From NCBI RefSeq assembly GCF_002222595.2, contig NZ_CP022413.2:194501-258500 (forward strand): 64,000 nucleotides of DNA. The letters are read 5' to 3'. This document shows, piece by piece, positions 35,547 through 46,238 of the stretch. The notes under the pieces are model-generated. The model saw only the letters and a program-made list of their open reading frames with translations, was not told the origin of the DNA and searched no databases. This DNA comes from Blautia hansenii DSM 20583. GTDB lineage: Bacteria; Bacillota; Clostridia; Lachnospirales; Lachnospiraceae. A program made the position numbers and the translations under genes. The number at the start of each line of letters is the position of its first letter. The first letter of the stretch is position 1.

Positions 35547-35598
35547 AGCCTTGAAAGGGTGCAATTCTACAGCAACCTTTCAAGGCTTAATTTTTTTA
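35547..35598. terminator. Strong terminator after Cys-repeat gene
   Basis: AGCCTTGAAAGG (35547-35558) pairs with CCTTTCAAGGCT (35576-35587), then seven T. It also lies at the 3' end of the convergent AAA gene. Confidence 0.92.
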
Positions 35599-36906
35599 TC
35601 ACTGCAAAAAGATTTTAGAAACCTCGATGTTGAAATGAGAGCACGCAGGAAAAACTACAACATTATTTAGAAGAGTCAAAAATCCTATACCTTTTCCAGC
35701 TTTCACTTCTATCAAATATCGGGTGGAAGAAGATAGGCTTTGTGCCACAAAGTCAATTTCTCCGCCACGGTAGGTAGCAAAAGCAGGGGTTTCAAAGGAA
35801 ATTTCCTGTGGAAAATCCTGGCGTTTCTTCAGATTGATATAGACATAATTTTCATTTAATGTGCCTGCAAGTACACGGGAATCGGTACCGGTACGTGTCA
35901 GATAATAGTTTGCCAGTCCCATATCCATGAAGTAGCAGCGGCTTGCGGACTTAAAATCCAGAATATCCATTTCTGTTATTTTGGCACAGAATCCGATGAT
36001 TCCGGAAAAGTACAGCCAGCTAATGGCACGGTTGCAGGTAGCCTTTGAAATATTGCTGGAGTAGTCTTTGGTTACCAGTTTTTGCAATTCTTCGCTGATG
36101 CTGTCTTCTGAAAATCCTTTCTTTTCACGGTTTAAAATACGGCAGATGGAAAAGAAAATATGGGTAAACACTTTGGTATCCAAAATATCCGTAAAATAGC
36201 GAATGGATTCATTGGTAAAGGTATCAATGATTTTTACAAGTTCGCCTTGTGCTTTTACGATGCTTTGGTTCTCCAAATAGTTTTCTACTACTTTGGGATA
36301 GCCACCAATTTGGCAGTACAGCTCATAGGTTTCTTTTAAGTGATCATAGACCTCGGCTTTAGATGAATGGAGAGGTATTTTTTTATAATCGTCATATAGG
36401 CTTTGGTCATAGGCCATCAAAAATTCTTCAAAAGAAAGTGTGTAGATAGTAAGCTTTGTGACATCACCGCTGGAATAACGGAATTCTGGATCATAAATCC
36501 GTCCAAGGTAGCTTCCTGTGATGATGAAATGGGCTTTAAAGTGACGTGTAAACTCCCGGATACGGTTATAAATTTCGGAAGACTCCTGGATTTCGTCAAT
36601 AATGATGACGGTATCTTCAGAATCAATAAAGTCCGGTTCATATAACTGGAAGGCATCGTGGAGAGGATGCTCCCGCCGTTTTGTTCCAGGTGTCCAGTCG
36701 GTTGCCTGTTTATAACATTCCATAAACTGTTTGCCGCTTAATTCAAACAGGTTAATATAAATTTTGTGTTTGTAGTTTTCGTCAGCGAATTTCTGTATCA
36801 GGTAGGTTTTTCCAACCTGACGGGCTCCACCGACTTCCAGGGTACTATGACCTCCTTCATTTTTCCAATCCAGAAGACGGTCATAGACAAAACGCTTCAG
36901 ATACAT
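35599..36906 (-). CDS. AAA+ ATPase with DUF4143 domain
   Basis: 435 residues from ATG 36906 (a GTG at 36912 is possible). N-terminal AAA_14 ATPase: EVGGARQVGKTYLI (Walker A), DTVIIIDEIQES (Walker B), FIITGSYLGRI (sensor). C-terminal DUF4143 domain with a nuclease-like ending (YRGGEIDFVAQS, IEVKAGKG). These proteins are frequent, sporadic accessory genes; the biological role is unsettled. Monocistronic here. Confidence 0.88.
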   Translation of the reverse strand: MYLKRFVYDRLLDWKNEGGHSTLEVGGARQVGKTYLIQKFADENYKHKIYINLFELSGKQFMECYKQATDWTPGTKRREHPLHDAFQLYEPDFIDSEDTVIIIDEIQESSEIYNRIREFTRHFKAHFIITGSYLGRIYDPEFRYSSGDVTKLTIYTLSFEEFLMAYDQSLYDDYKKIPLHSSKAEVYDHLKETYELYCQIGGYPKVVENYLENQSIVKAQGELVKIIDTFTNESIRYFTDILDTKVFTHIFFSICRILNREKKGFSEDSISEELQKLVTKDYSSNISKATCNRAISWLYFSGIIGFCAKITEMDILDFKSASRCYFMDMGLANYYLTRTGTDSRVLAGTLNENYVYINLKKRQDFPQEISFETPAFATYRGGEIDFVAQSLSSSTRYLIEVKAGKGIGFLTLLNNVVVFPACSHFNIEVSKIFLQ

Positions 36907-36992
36907 AAGCACAAATCCTTTCTTTAAAATCTATCTTTCATTATAGCAAAATATTTGCAGTTCATACAGTGCAAAATTGGATAAATTATGTT

Positions 36993-37454
36993 TTAACATT
37001 CAAATTGAAGCTTTGCACGTATATCCATAAGAATTTTGCCCAGATGATTTTCGCCATGACCATTTACAGAACCCCAAAAATAATCTCCCCAGTTGTTTCC
37101 TTCAACAAGGTGACAATTCCCAGTAGCAAGTAATGCTTTACATAGGGTAGGATTCTGCATGAATTTGCACATACAAATTTCATACATGTACATAAGCTTT
37201 ACACTTTCCCAGTCTGAACGGAGCTGCACTTCTCTTCCCAGTTTTTTTGCATCTTTTGGATTCCTTAATTTGGTAAATTGAAGCTGTTCTTTAGGGGAAA
37301 TGGTCTTTTGTGCCTGGAAAGCAGCCTCATTATTTGCATACCAGTAGCCCCGGTAATATATCCGGGAAGGATAGAAGTTACTAAGAAAAGCGTATGCTCC
37401 ATGAAAGTGGTCAATTGTTTGCTGGTAATGATTCGAATAGGTATTAATATACAT
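36993..37454 (-). CDS. NADAR (YbiA/DUF1768) family protein
   Basis: 153 residues, ATG 37454. FHGAYAFLSNFYPSRIYYRG, NNEAAFQAQKT, WGDYFWGSVNGHGENHLGKILMDIR are the conserved NADAR segments. The family includes N-glycosidases of riboflavin intermediates and enzymes that remove ADP-ribose from guanosine, acting as antitoxins to ADP-ribosyltransferases. Its position after an ADP-ribosyltransferase-like gene supports the second role. A terminator between it and the upstream pair could keep their expression unequal. Confidence 0.9.
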   Translation of the reverse strand: MYINTYSNHYQQTIDHFHGAYAFLSNFYPSRIYYRGYWYANNEAAFQAQKTISPKEQLQFTKLRNPKDAKKLGREVQLRSDWESVKLMYMYEICMCKFMQNPTLCKALLATGNCHLVEGNNWGDYFWGSVNGHGENHLGKILMDIRAKLQFEC

Positions 37455-37473
37455 GTAATCCCTTCTTTCTTAT

Positions 37474-37507
37474 ACAAAAAAGGAACCGCTTATGGTAAGC
37501 AGTTCCT
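37474..37507 (-). terminator. Terminator between DUF3791 and NADAR genes
   Basis: On the minus strand GGAACTGCTT pairs with AAGCGGTTCC (plus 37482-37506), followed by seven T. Confidence 0.85.
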
Positions 37508-37530
37508 TCTTAAACATATTTTTTTGTTTG

Positions 37531-37776
37531 TTATTTGTTTATTTGTGCTTCTTCTTGTTCTTCGTAATAGCGGTCTGCAATATAGCCGGCAGATTCCGCC
37601 CAAAGAGTATTTTCTGTATTTTGTAGGGCCTTGTAAGTTTTTGAATGATAAAATTTGCCCATGGCATCCGGAAAGGAAAGATTACTCTTTTCCATAATAA
37701 TATCGATAACATCCCGGATTTGAATATACAGATTCATTGAAATATCTTTTCCGTTAAAAAAATATTTACCTTCCAT
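37531..37776 (-). CDS. DUF3791-like small protein
   Basis: 81 residues, ATG 37776, three bases after the stop of the DUF3990 gene. YIQIRDVIDIIMEKSNLSFPDAMGKFYHSKTYKALQNTE is a helical domain that also appears, diverged, at the N-terminus of the upstream protein. These small proteins commonly accompany DUF3990 genes and may be a regulatory or antitoxin subunit. Confidence 0.75.
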   Translation of the reverse strand: MEGKYFFNGKDISMNLYIQIRDVIDIIMEKSNLSFPDAMGKFYHSKTYKALQNTENTLWAESAGYIADRYYEEQEEAQINK

Positions 37777-37779
37777 GTT

Positions 37780-38466
37780 TTACACATCCTTTCGAGATTC
37801 CAATACCAGATGTTCAAGAGCAAGTGGGGTGTGAAAGGAAACCTGATTATTAACCTTATTATACCGAAGCCTTGTAACCGCTTCATCCACGCTCAAGATA
37901 CCGGACAAATAAAGTTGTACAGTTTCCATGGTATTATCATCCGCAACAGGCCCAATTACAACATCATAGTGATGCTGGATATCGCCGACAGTACGGTTGA
38001 GTTTGACAAACTCCAACCATTCCTTGTCCAAGGTGGCAAAATGTTTGATTTTTAGTTCCTCGGATTGCTGGAAGATATACCGATACACATATTTGCCGCC
38101 AGTATGAGTACGCAAGTACAGGCGGTTCGCCCATTCATTTGCCTGCTGTTCGAGAACTGTGCAATAAAATCCACGACCAAAATCACGACGGTTATGTGAT
38201 TTGTTCAAATCGATTTTATCAAATGCAATATTGGAGCCATGGAAAAGAACAAGCGTGGGCGTATCTTCTTCTATAATATCTTCTACGTATTGAAAAGTAT
38301 CATGAATATCTAATTGGTGCAACGTTTCGTGTTGTACCAGTATTTTTTCAAATACTTGATGTTTGTAGAAAATATTAAAGGCATCGTCTTCTGATATTTG
38401 GTGCTTTTTAGCATAATATTCCAGTGCTTCAATTGATAGCATCTCTATATCTGATTGAATACTCAT
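37780..38466 (-). CDS. DUF3990 ADP-ribosyltransferase-like protein
   Basis: 228 residues from ATG 38466 behind GGAGGGATAAC. Residues 1-65 are a DUF3791-like helical domain. The rest is DUF3990: LVLFHGSNIAFDKIDLNKSHNRRDFGRGFYCTVLEQQANEWA, which fits the Arg/His and G-x-GFY-x-T features of an ADP-ribosyltransferase fold. Candidate toxin of a three-gene set with DUF3791 and NADAR proteins. The toxic activity is inference. Confidence 0.8.
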   Translation of the reverse strand: MSIQSDIEMLSIEALEYYAKKHQISEDDAFNIFYKHQVFEKILVQHETLHQLDIHDTFQYVEDIIEEDTPTLVLFHGSNIAFDKIDLNKSHNRRDFGRGFYCTVLEQQANEWANRLYLRTHTGGKYVYRYIFQQSEELKIKHFATLDKEWLEFVKLNRTVGDIQHHYDVVIGPVADDNTMETVQLYLSGILSVDEAVTRLRYNKVNNQVSFHTPLALEHLVLESRKDV

Positions 38467-38584
38467 ATACGTTATCCCTCCATTTGCTTTCATTATATCA
38501 AAAAAGAAGGTGCTTTCCAACGGTAAAATAATTATAAATGTAAAGTTGCAAAAGATGTTTGAAATGGGGCGTCACCCCATTTCA

Positions 38585-39001
38585 CTATCCCCAAACTTCG
38601 CCCATGATTTCCACAAGAAAATCATCTAATGGAAAATCGGGAGGAAGTAATTCACCAAACGTTTCTTGAATTTCTTGGATAACTTCCGTATAAGAAGAAT
38701 ACGCCTGTGAAAATAAGTGGGAAGAATTTTTAAGTTCAATGATATAAAATTCTTCTCCTGGATTTAAGTCCAGTTCTTCCTGATCTTTGATCCTCCATAC
38801 CGTCATAGACTCAGCAGTGCCATAACGACAGCCATCAAGTTTCTCACAAAGATATTCCTGAAAGGCTAAGAGTGATTCTGGATCAGAGAACTCTTTGTAT
38901 AAATCAGGAAAAACTTCCTCTGTATATCGAAGGATAAGATTAGCAGCCTCTTCTGTAATAAGAAATCCATAGATATGAAAAACGGATGTAATGATACTCA
39001 T
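38585..39001 (-). CDS. Hypothetical acidic protein
   Basis: 138 residues from ATG 39001 (ribosome site GGAGAAATC). It starts MSIITSVFHIYGFLITEE, is acidic and mostly helical, and ends DFLVEIMGEVWG. It begins 10 bases after the ligase stop, so it is the last gene of the ligase operon. No family recognised. Confidence 0.65.
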   Translation of the reverse strand: MSIITSVFHIYGFLITEEAANLILRYTEEVFPDLYKEFSDPESLLAFQEYLCEKLDGCRYGTAESMTVWRIKDQEELDLNPGEEFYIIELKNSSHLFSQAYSSYTEVIQEIQETFGELLPPDFPLDDFLVEIMGEVWG

Positions 39002-39011
39002 AGATTTCTCC

Positions 39012-41066
<2,055 letters not shown>

Positions 41067-41111
41067 TTATTTGTTCCGGTTTTTCTTCCTCCTTTCTTTG
41101 CGTTTAGGCAT

Positions 41112-41308
41112 AAAAAAAGAGAATGACACGGATGTTCATTCTCTAATGCGTGCAGTTTCCTGCAAAATAAAAAAAGCCAGAAGTCCCTGCTGGTAGCGTG
41201 GTATACTTCTGACACTTTTACAAACCTAAACTGCGTGCGTATATCCTTTCCGGATGACACAAATAATAATTACATAGTAAGTGTAACACTATATGTAGTA
41301 TGTGTCAA
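41112..41308 (-). promoter_or_regulatory. Promoter and double-terminator leader of the ligase operon (attenuator candidate B)
   Basis: Reading leftwards: TTGACA (41308-41303), 17 bases, TACACT (41285-41280). The leader then has ATCC/GGAT hairpin, GCAGTTTAGGTT, a terminator with arms GTCAGAAGT and ACTTCTGGC plus seven T, and a second terminator AGAGAATGA/TCATTCTCT plus seven T. AAACTGC between the two terminators can pair with the earlier GCAGTTT, giving a possible antiterminator. The GTGTCA and GCAGTTTA elements recur in leader C. Confidence 0.65.
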
Positions 41309-41398
41309 TATAAAAACACTATATATCGTTTAGTCTGAGAGGAGAATTACTATATATAGAGGAAGCATGGATATGGAAAATATTATCTCTTGATTTCA

Positions 41399-41410
41399 GA
41401 ACGTATGTTC
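41399..41410 (+). promoter_or_regulatory. LexA (SOS) box
   Basis: GAACGTATGTTC, a perfect match to the Gram-positive LexA core GAAC-N4-GTTC, 29 bases before the Y-family polymerase start. Confidence 0.85.
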
Positions 41411-41438
41411 TGTATAATGAGATGTAAAGGAGGGGAAC

Positions 41439-42707
41439 GTGAGTTTGGGAAAAGTGATTTTTCATATAGATGTAAATTCTGCCTTTTTGTCCTGGGAAGC
41501 GGTATATCGGCTGCATCATTTGGGATGGAAAGGCGATTTAAGAGAACAGGTGTCGGCGGTAGGAGGGGATATGGCGATGCGTCATGGAATCATTTTGGCA
41601 AAATCCATTCCAGCAAAGAAATATCGGATACAGACAGGTGAATCAATCTTGGAAGCAAAACAGAAATGTCCCAATCTTATTTTAGTGCCTCCAAATTATG
41701 GATTGTATGAGAGGTGTTCCAAAGCTTTTATGGGAATTTTGCAAGAGTATTCTCCCGTAGTGGAACAATACTCGATAGATGAGGCGTTTGTAGATATGAC
41801 TGGAACGGAATTGCTTTGGGGGACGCCAGTGGAAGTAGCGGAGAAGATGCGGAGACAGATTAAGGAACGGCTTGGATTTACAGTGAATATCGGTATTTCA
41901 GAGAATAAACTGTTAGCTAAGATGGCAAGTGATTTTCAGAAGCCAGACAGAGTGCACACATTATGGAAGTCTGAGATACGGAATAAGATGTGGCCATTAC
42001 CGGTAAGCGACTTGTTTTTTGTAGGACGGGCAACAACAAAGACACTTTTCAAGTTGGGAATCCGAACAATAGGAGATTTGGCAAAGAGCGATCCTGGCTA
42101 CTTAAAACAACAGTTAAAGAAACATGGGGAAGTAATCTGGGGATTTGCAAATGGGATTGATGTATCTGCAGTCCAGTCTGCCCCACCTGCCAATAAGGGA
42201 TATGGTAATTCCACAACGATTCCTTTTGATGTGACAGATGCATCTACAGCAAAATTGGTGCTGTTGGCTTTGGCAGAGACAGTAGGAAGCAGACTTCGTG
42301 GAGCAGGAGCTAGGGCAGAAGTGATTGCAGTAGGGATCAAGAACTATGATCTCAGTTATGCCAGTCACCAGATGACGCTTCAGAATGCAACCAATATTAC
42401 GAAAGAGATTCATCAGTGTGCCTGCCAGTTATTTGACCAGCTCTGGGATGGGACACCCATCCGGCATCTGGGAATCCATACCAGCCGCATCAAGGATCAG
42501 GTGAATATGAGGCAATTGGATCTATTTGATACGAATGATTATGAGAAGCTGGAAAAAATGGATGAAACGATAGATCAGATTAGAAAACGGTATGGGAATG
42601 ATTCGGTAATACGTGCAGCTTTTTTAGGTGGGTGTATTGATCACATGAGTGGTGGCATTTCACGGGAAAAACGTTCTGTGGACTATGAGAAATTAAAGAC
42701 AGAATAG
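41439..42707 (+). CDS. Y-family DNA polymerase (DinB/UmuC type)
   Basis: 422 residues from GTG 41439 behind AAAGGAGGGG. Catalytic motifs are FHIDVNSAFLSWEA (first metal ligand Asp) and YSIDEAFVDMTG (Asp-Glu pair). Little-finger domain follows, with LDLFD near the C-terminus resembling a sliding-clamp binding motif (QLDLF). It performs translesion synthesis. The LexA box upstream makes SOS induction likely. Heads a three-gene plus-strand unit with the SRAP protein. Confidence 0.92.
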   Translation: MSLGKVIFHIDVNSAFLSWEAVYRLHHLGWKGDLREQVSAVGGDMAMRHGIILAKSIPAKKYRIQTGESILEAKQKCPNLILVPPNYGLYERCSKAFMGILQEYSPVVEQYSIDEAFVDMTGTELLWGTPVEVAEKMRRQIKERLGFTVNIGISENKLLAKMASDFQKPDRVHTLWKSEIRNKMWPLPVSDLFFVGRATTKTLFKLGIRTIGDLAKSDPGYLKQQLKKHGEVIWGFANGIDVSAVQSAPPANKGYGNSTTIPFDVTDASTAKLVLLALAETVGSRLRGAGARAEVIAVGIKNYDLSYASHQMTLQNATNITKEIHQCACQLFDQLWDGTPIRHLGIHTSRIKDQVNMRQLDLFDTNDYEKLEKMDETIDQIRKRYGNDSVIRAAFLGGCIDHMSGGISREKRSVDYEKLKTE

Positions 42708-42726
42708 CGGGAAGGGGGAAGAAACG

Positions 42727-43035
42727 GTGGCATTTGGAATCGGAATAAATACAGAGCATACAGAGCAGGAGCCTTTATCCGGAACCTATCATGAGGTGGC
42801 AGTCCAGTGCTGGTTCACAGCTACCGGAAAATCTTTGCCATTGATGTTGAAGGTAAAAGGGGAGGATGAAGAGATTATCCAGATCAATCATATCCAGGTT
42901 CTGACTGTAGAAAAACAGTGGTATGCGGGGATTGTGAACTGGAAGTATAGATGTCAGGCGGTACTTTTGGGAAAACAAATCAATTTTGTGCTCCTCTTTT
43001 GTCCGGAGGATTGTGCATGGAAACTGGTTGTATAA
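42727..43035 (+). CDS. Hypothetical protein between SOS genes
   Basis: 102 residues from GTG 42727 behind GGGAAGGGGGAAG. A compact beta-rich sequence (EVAVQCWFTATGKSLPLMLKV, QINHIQVLTVEKQWYAG). Not recognised. Tightly placed between the polymerase and SRAP genes, so probably SOS-induced with them. Confidence 0.65.
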   Translation: MAFGIGINTEHTEQEPLSGTYHEVAVQCWFTATGKSLPLMLKVKGEDEEIIQINHIQVLTVEKQWYAGIVNWKYRCQAVLLGKQINFVLLFCPEDCAWKLVV

Positions 43036-43078
43036 GATACCCAGGATGAAGTAAAATATGAATGAAGGAGGACAGAAA

Positions 43079-43666
43079 ATGTGCGGAAGATATTATGTGG
43101 ATGATGAAACTTCACAGGAGATTGAGAAGATTGTAAAGAAACTGGACCAGCGTTTAAAGATAGAGCATGGGCAGGACATCCATCCGTCTGAATCTGCAGT
43201 TGTACTTACAAAGGAGTGTAGGGAAGTGGCTGCAAGGCAGATGCAGTGGGGCTTTCCGGGATTCCAGGGAAAGGGACTGCTTATCAATGCAAGGGCAGAG
43301 GCGATACTAGACAAGAAGACCTTTCGAGAAAGTGTGCTACATCGAAGATGTGTGATTCCCGCCCGTCACTTTTACGAATGGAGTAAAAACAAAGATAAAT
43401 ATACTTTTCAAAGTCCAAAGCAGGATGCCACATTATTTATGGCAGGGTGTTATCAAATCTATAATGGCCAAAATCGTTTTGTTATTCTGACTACACAGGC
43501 AAATGCTTCCGTAGCACCGGTGCATGAACGGATGCCATTGCTTTTGGAACGACAAGAACTGGAAGATTGGATTATGGAGGATGCAGCGGTAGAAATTATT
43601 CTTGCTAAGAAGCCCATACCGTTGAATCGGACAGCAGAATATGAACAACTGAAATTATTTTCGTAA
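43079..43666 (+). CDS. SRAP (YedK/HMCES) family abasic-site protein
   Basis: 195 residues. Start ATG 43079 is fixed by the need for Cys2 at the processed N-terminus (MCGRYYVDD) and AAGGAGGACAG ahead. Conserved parts: NARAEAI, CVIPARHFYEW (active-site Glu), MPLLLERQELEDW. SRAP proteins form a thiazolidine crosslink through Cys2 with abasic sites in ssDNA and protect them. In this unit it complements the translesion polymerase. Confidence 0.93.
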   Translation: MCGRYYVDDETSQEIEKIVKKLDQRLKIEHGQDIHPSESAVVLTKECREVAARQMQWGFPGFQGKGLLINARAEAILDKKTFRESVLHRRCVIPARHFYEWSKNKDKYTFQSPKQDATLFMAGCYQIYNGQNRFVILTTQANASVAPVHERMPLLLERQELEDWIMEDAAVEIILAKKPIPLNRTAEYEQLKLFS

Positions 43667-43667
43667 A

Positions 43668-43696
43668 AAGGGAAACCCACAAAAGTTTCCCTTCTT
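43668..43696. terminator. Bidirectional terminator
   Basis: AAGGGAAAC (43668-43676) pairs with GTTTCCCTT (43685-43693). Serves the SRAP unit and the convergent operon. Confidence 0.85.
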
Positions 43697-43715
43697 GACA
43701 TAATAATTTTTGAAT

Positions 43716-44282
43716 TTAGAATCCATTGTTTATTTGTTCTGTTGTTGCAGGCATAGGAGAACTGGATTTTACATAGAGTAATAGTTTCCCGTTCAGATCC
43801 AAATCCTGTTTACTCCATTGCCCATTCTCATAAACCATTTGGGTAATGGTATTGTAGATAATTGGCGTATCCTCTATACGTTCCATATCAACCACAAGGC
43901 AATCCTGAAGGGCAATATATGGATATAGAGCATCTTCAATATATGTCCTTAATTTTAATGCCTGCCTGTGCAGTAGTTCCACATCATACAGTTTTGATAA
44001 GGTATAGCTCATTTCTTTGAGCATCCCGGATGTTGTAATGGTCTGTTGGATAACAGAAATCTGCTGTTCCAGAGATACATCTGGATTTATCATAAGCTTT
44101 GATAATGTAATTTCTTTTACAAAAGCTGTCGCTGTATCACCAATTTGCTTTTTTAGGGTTTCATAAGGAACCCGATACTGTGTCCGTAAAATTTCAAGTG
44201 GAACGTATTCCCGGTTTTTCTTTAAAGTGGAGAGCAATTCACAAAGGCTGCTTCCTAGTTCATATATGTTATTCAAGCACAC
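43716..44282 (-). CDS. Hypothetical helical protein
   Basis: 188 residues, ATG 44282, overlapping the upstream gene by 10 bases. Largely helical with a central hydrophobic pattern, no membrane segment, C-terminal QINNGF. Conserved-looking element protein of unknown role at the end of the operon that starts at 52.9 kb or with the methyltransferase gene. Confidence 0.65.
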   Translation of the reverse strand: MCLNNIYELGSSLCELLSTLKKNREYVPLEILRTQYRVPYETLKKQIGDTATAFVKEITLSKLMINPDVSLEQQISVIQQTITTSGMLKEMSYTLSKLYDVELLHRQALKLRTYIEDALYPYIALQDCLVVDMERIEDTPIIYNTITQMVYENGQWSKQDLDLNGKLLLYVKSSSPMPATTEQINNGF

Positions 44283-44515
44283 ATCACTTCCGATACGGTT
44301 TCTGGTATAAGAACCAGATGGTAAATGGTATTTTCTGTTTCAAAAATGACACTGTCCTTAGATACTTCCAAAATCGTTAGGATAGGAGATGTCAGAATAG
44401 AGAAACCATTGACCCCAGAAATAATAGCACGTTCCCCAACACGTAGCGGAGAATGAAACCATCCAGAGAGTGTTGTTATTTGTTTATCTTTTACATGGTG
44501 CTTTCGATTTGTCAT
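44273..44515 (-). CDS. Hypothetical small beta-rich protein
   Basis: 80 residues from ATG 44515 behind AAAGGAGTG. SGWFHSPLRVGERAIISGVNGF, ILTILEVSKDSVIFETENTIYHLVL suggest a small barrel. Element-type hypothetical; overlaps the following gene. Confidence 0.6.
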   Translation of the reverse strand: MTNRKHHVKDKQITTLSGWFHSPLRVGERAIISGVNGFSILTSPILTILEVSKDSVIFETENTIYHLVLIPETVSEVMCA

Positions 44516-44570
44516 AGTGTTCACACTCCTTTTGTATCGCCATAGAGAATCTGTTTTTCATGGCTCGTTT

Positions 44571-45626
44571 TTATGTAACAGGGTAACTCAAACGAAAATA
44601 TCCTTTCGATACAGGGATATATTCGTCTGGGTGTTCATATAAGGTGGCACGGATACGTTCCTGATAATGCGGATTCTTTTTCGCTTTTGGGTGTTCCTTT
44701 AATAAAGCGTACAGGTCTTTTAAAGCCCCTCTTCCTCCAATACTCTCCATTGTCATCCGGATTAGATGATGCCAAGTTAGTGCAAGAATATCTGTATTTT
44801 GTACAGAAAACACACCTTCTTGCCGGATGCTGAAGGGGATAATGAAAGAATCTGCTTTTTTCAGCAACAGAGCATATTCTGTCACAATGGGAATGAAAGG
44901 CTTTTTGTACGTCCGATTGTCAGAAACACAATTAAACTGGCCCTTTACCAGAAAGGATTCAAAATCACCCATCCGCATTAAATCATGCTGCATACTATAG
45001 AACTTACCATGGAGCCGCATATCGCCTACCAGTATGGCAAGCCTGCCACCTTTCCGAAGTGCCAGGAAAAATTTCCGGATGCAGTGATTTAATTTTTCTA
45101 GAAAATCCGAATAGTTTTCACAGCGGGATAGGTCGTCCGGGTGAGGGTTTCCCCAGATATTTCCGGAATACTGGATCATATTATGGTAAGGTGGATGGAA
45201 AAAGATGAGATCAGCGGAATCCTCCACTTCATCTTTTAGAGCATTCCAGTTACCTTTTCCATAAGCAGGTGCCGGATTTAGATCATAGAGCAGGGAACGT
45301 ACCTGATAACGGTCAGCAGCCGCCTTTGAAGTTCCGGAGCCACTCATAGGATCTAAGAGGGTAAAGGTGCTGGTATCTTTTCCGTAATATCGCATATCGT
45401 CCAGGCAATAGCGTAGAAGCGCTGCAACCACTTCGGGGGAGCAGTTACCACGCCACTGGCTGTTACCGCCTTCTCCCCGTTCTGGGTATGCCATGAAAGA
45501 AGTCAGTTCCTTTCCTACACGTTTTCGCAATCCTTCCGTTCCAAGCATGTCAGCGACAGTACGCCATTGGGGACCAAATTCAGCTTCCAATAGTTGTGCT
45601 GCCCGTTGCAGCAGTAAGTCATTCAT
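44571..45626 (-). CDS. DNA methyltransferase-like protein
   Basis: 351 residues, ATG 45626, one base from the regulator stop. The SAM-binding motif I is LLDPMSGSGTSKAAA, and the catalytic motif IV reads FHPPYHNMIQYSG, an HPPY in place of the usual DPPY/NPPY of N6-adenine or N4-cytosine enzymes. GGRLAILVGDMR is a later strand. No restriction enzyme gene is near, so it is an orphan methylase, possibly protecting the element from host restriction. Confidence 0.8.
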   Translation of the reverse strand: MNDLLLQRAAQLLEAEFGPQWRTVADMLGTEGLRKRVGKELTSFMAYPERGEGGNSQWRGNCSPEVVAALLRYCLDDMRYYGKDTSTFTLLDPMSGSGTSKAAADRYQVRSLLYDLNPAPAYGKGNWNALKDEVEDSADLIFFHPPYHNMIQYSGNIWGNPHPDDLSRCENYSDFLEKLNHCIRKFFLALRKGGRLAILVGDMRLHGKFYSMQHDLMRMGDFESFLVKGQFNCVSDNRTYKKPFIPIVTEYALLLKKADSFIIPFSIRQEGVFSVQNTDILALTWHHLIRMTMESIGGRGALKDLYALLKEHPKAKKNPHYQERIRATLYEHPDEYIPVSKGYFRLSYPVT

Positions 45627-45627
45627 T

Positions 45628-46176
45628 TTATGTCACCTTCCTTTCATAATTTTGTTGGATGTAGCGGGAAATCGCCGCTGCAGTCATTTTGGCACAGCCT
45701 AAATCCATTTCGCTGAAAGGCTGTTGATTTTTTGCACATAGTAAAAGTCCCAGGGCTTCCCCCAATTCGTCTTTTTTAGAAATAGGGAAAAAGGCTGATA
45801 TGGGATATTTTCCTGTCATAGTAGGGTATATGCGTTCCTTTTCAGAGAATAATTTCATCTTTCCCTGTTGCAGAAGCCTTTGAATACTTTCTGTTACAGG
45901 CATATTAAGTGCTGTATGATAATTCTTGGAAGCAATGATTTTGGAATGATTACATAACAGAATCCGGCAAGGGACATTGCTATGTAAAATATCCAGAAAA
46001 CTGTCTAACCGGATATCCATAGGGATATGGGAGTCGCATTTACGAAGACAGATGTTGCGTGTGTCAGCTTCCAACATCAATACATCGCCTGTATGAAGCT
46101 GTAGGGCTTTTCTTACTTTGGCAGGAATAATGATCCGCCCTTGTTGGTCAATATTTAGTGTTGTAGCATAATCCAT
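45628..46176 (-). CDS. SpoVT/AbrB-type transcriptional regulator
   Basis: 182 residues, ATG 46176. The N-terminal swapped-hairpin AbrB domain is TTLNIDQQGRIIIPAKVRKALQLHTGDVLML. The C-terminal ~120 residues resemble the GAF-like sensing domain of SpoVT. It lies between two hairpins and could control the minus-strand element operon. Role in the element is inferred. Confidence 0.85.
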   Translation of the reverse strand: MDYATTLNIDQQGRIIIPAKVRKALQLHTGDVLMLEADTRNICLRKCDSHIPMDIRLDSFLDILHSNVPCRILLCNHSKIIASKNYHTALNMPVTESIQRLLQQGKMKLFSEKERIYPTMTGKYPISAFFPISKKDELGEALGLLLCAKNQQPFSEMDLGCAKMTAAAISRYIQQNYERKVT

Positions 46177-46197
46177 AGAGATCCCCTTTCCTTTATA

Positions 46198-46228
46198 AAA
46201 AGAAGCAGTCTTTTCGGCTGCTTCTTTG
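46198..46228. terminator. Terminator hairpin
   Basis: AAAAGAAGCAG and CTGCTTCTTT arms around TCTTTTCGG; it ends the gene at 46239-46982 on the minus strand. Confidence 0.8.
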
Positions 46229-46238
46229 TTGAAATTCT

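Noticed and set aside
37276..37700. 139-codon plus-strand frame opposite the NADAR gene
   Set aside because: Antisense to well-supported NADAR and DUF3791 genes and crosses their terminator.
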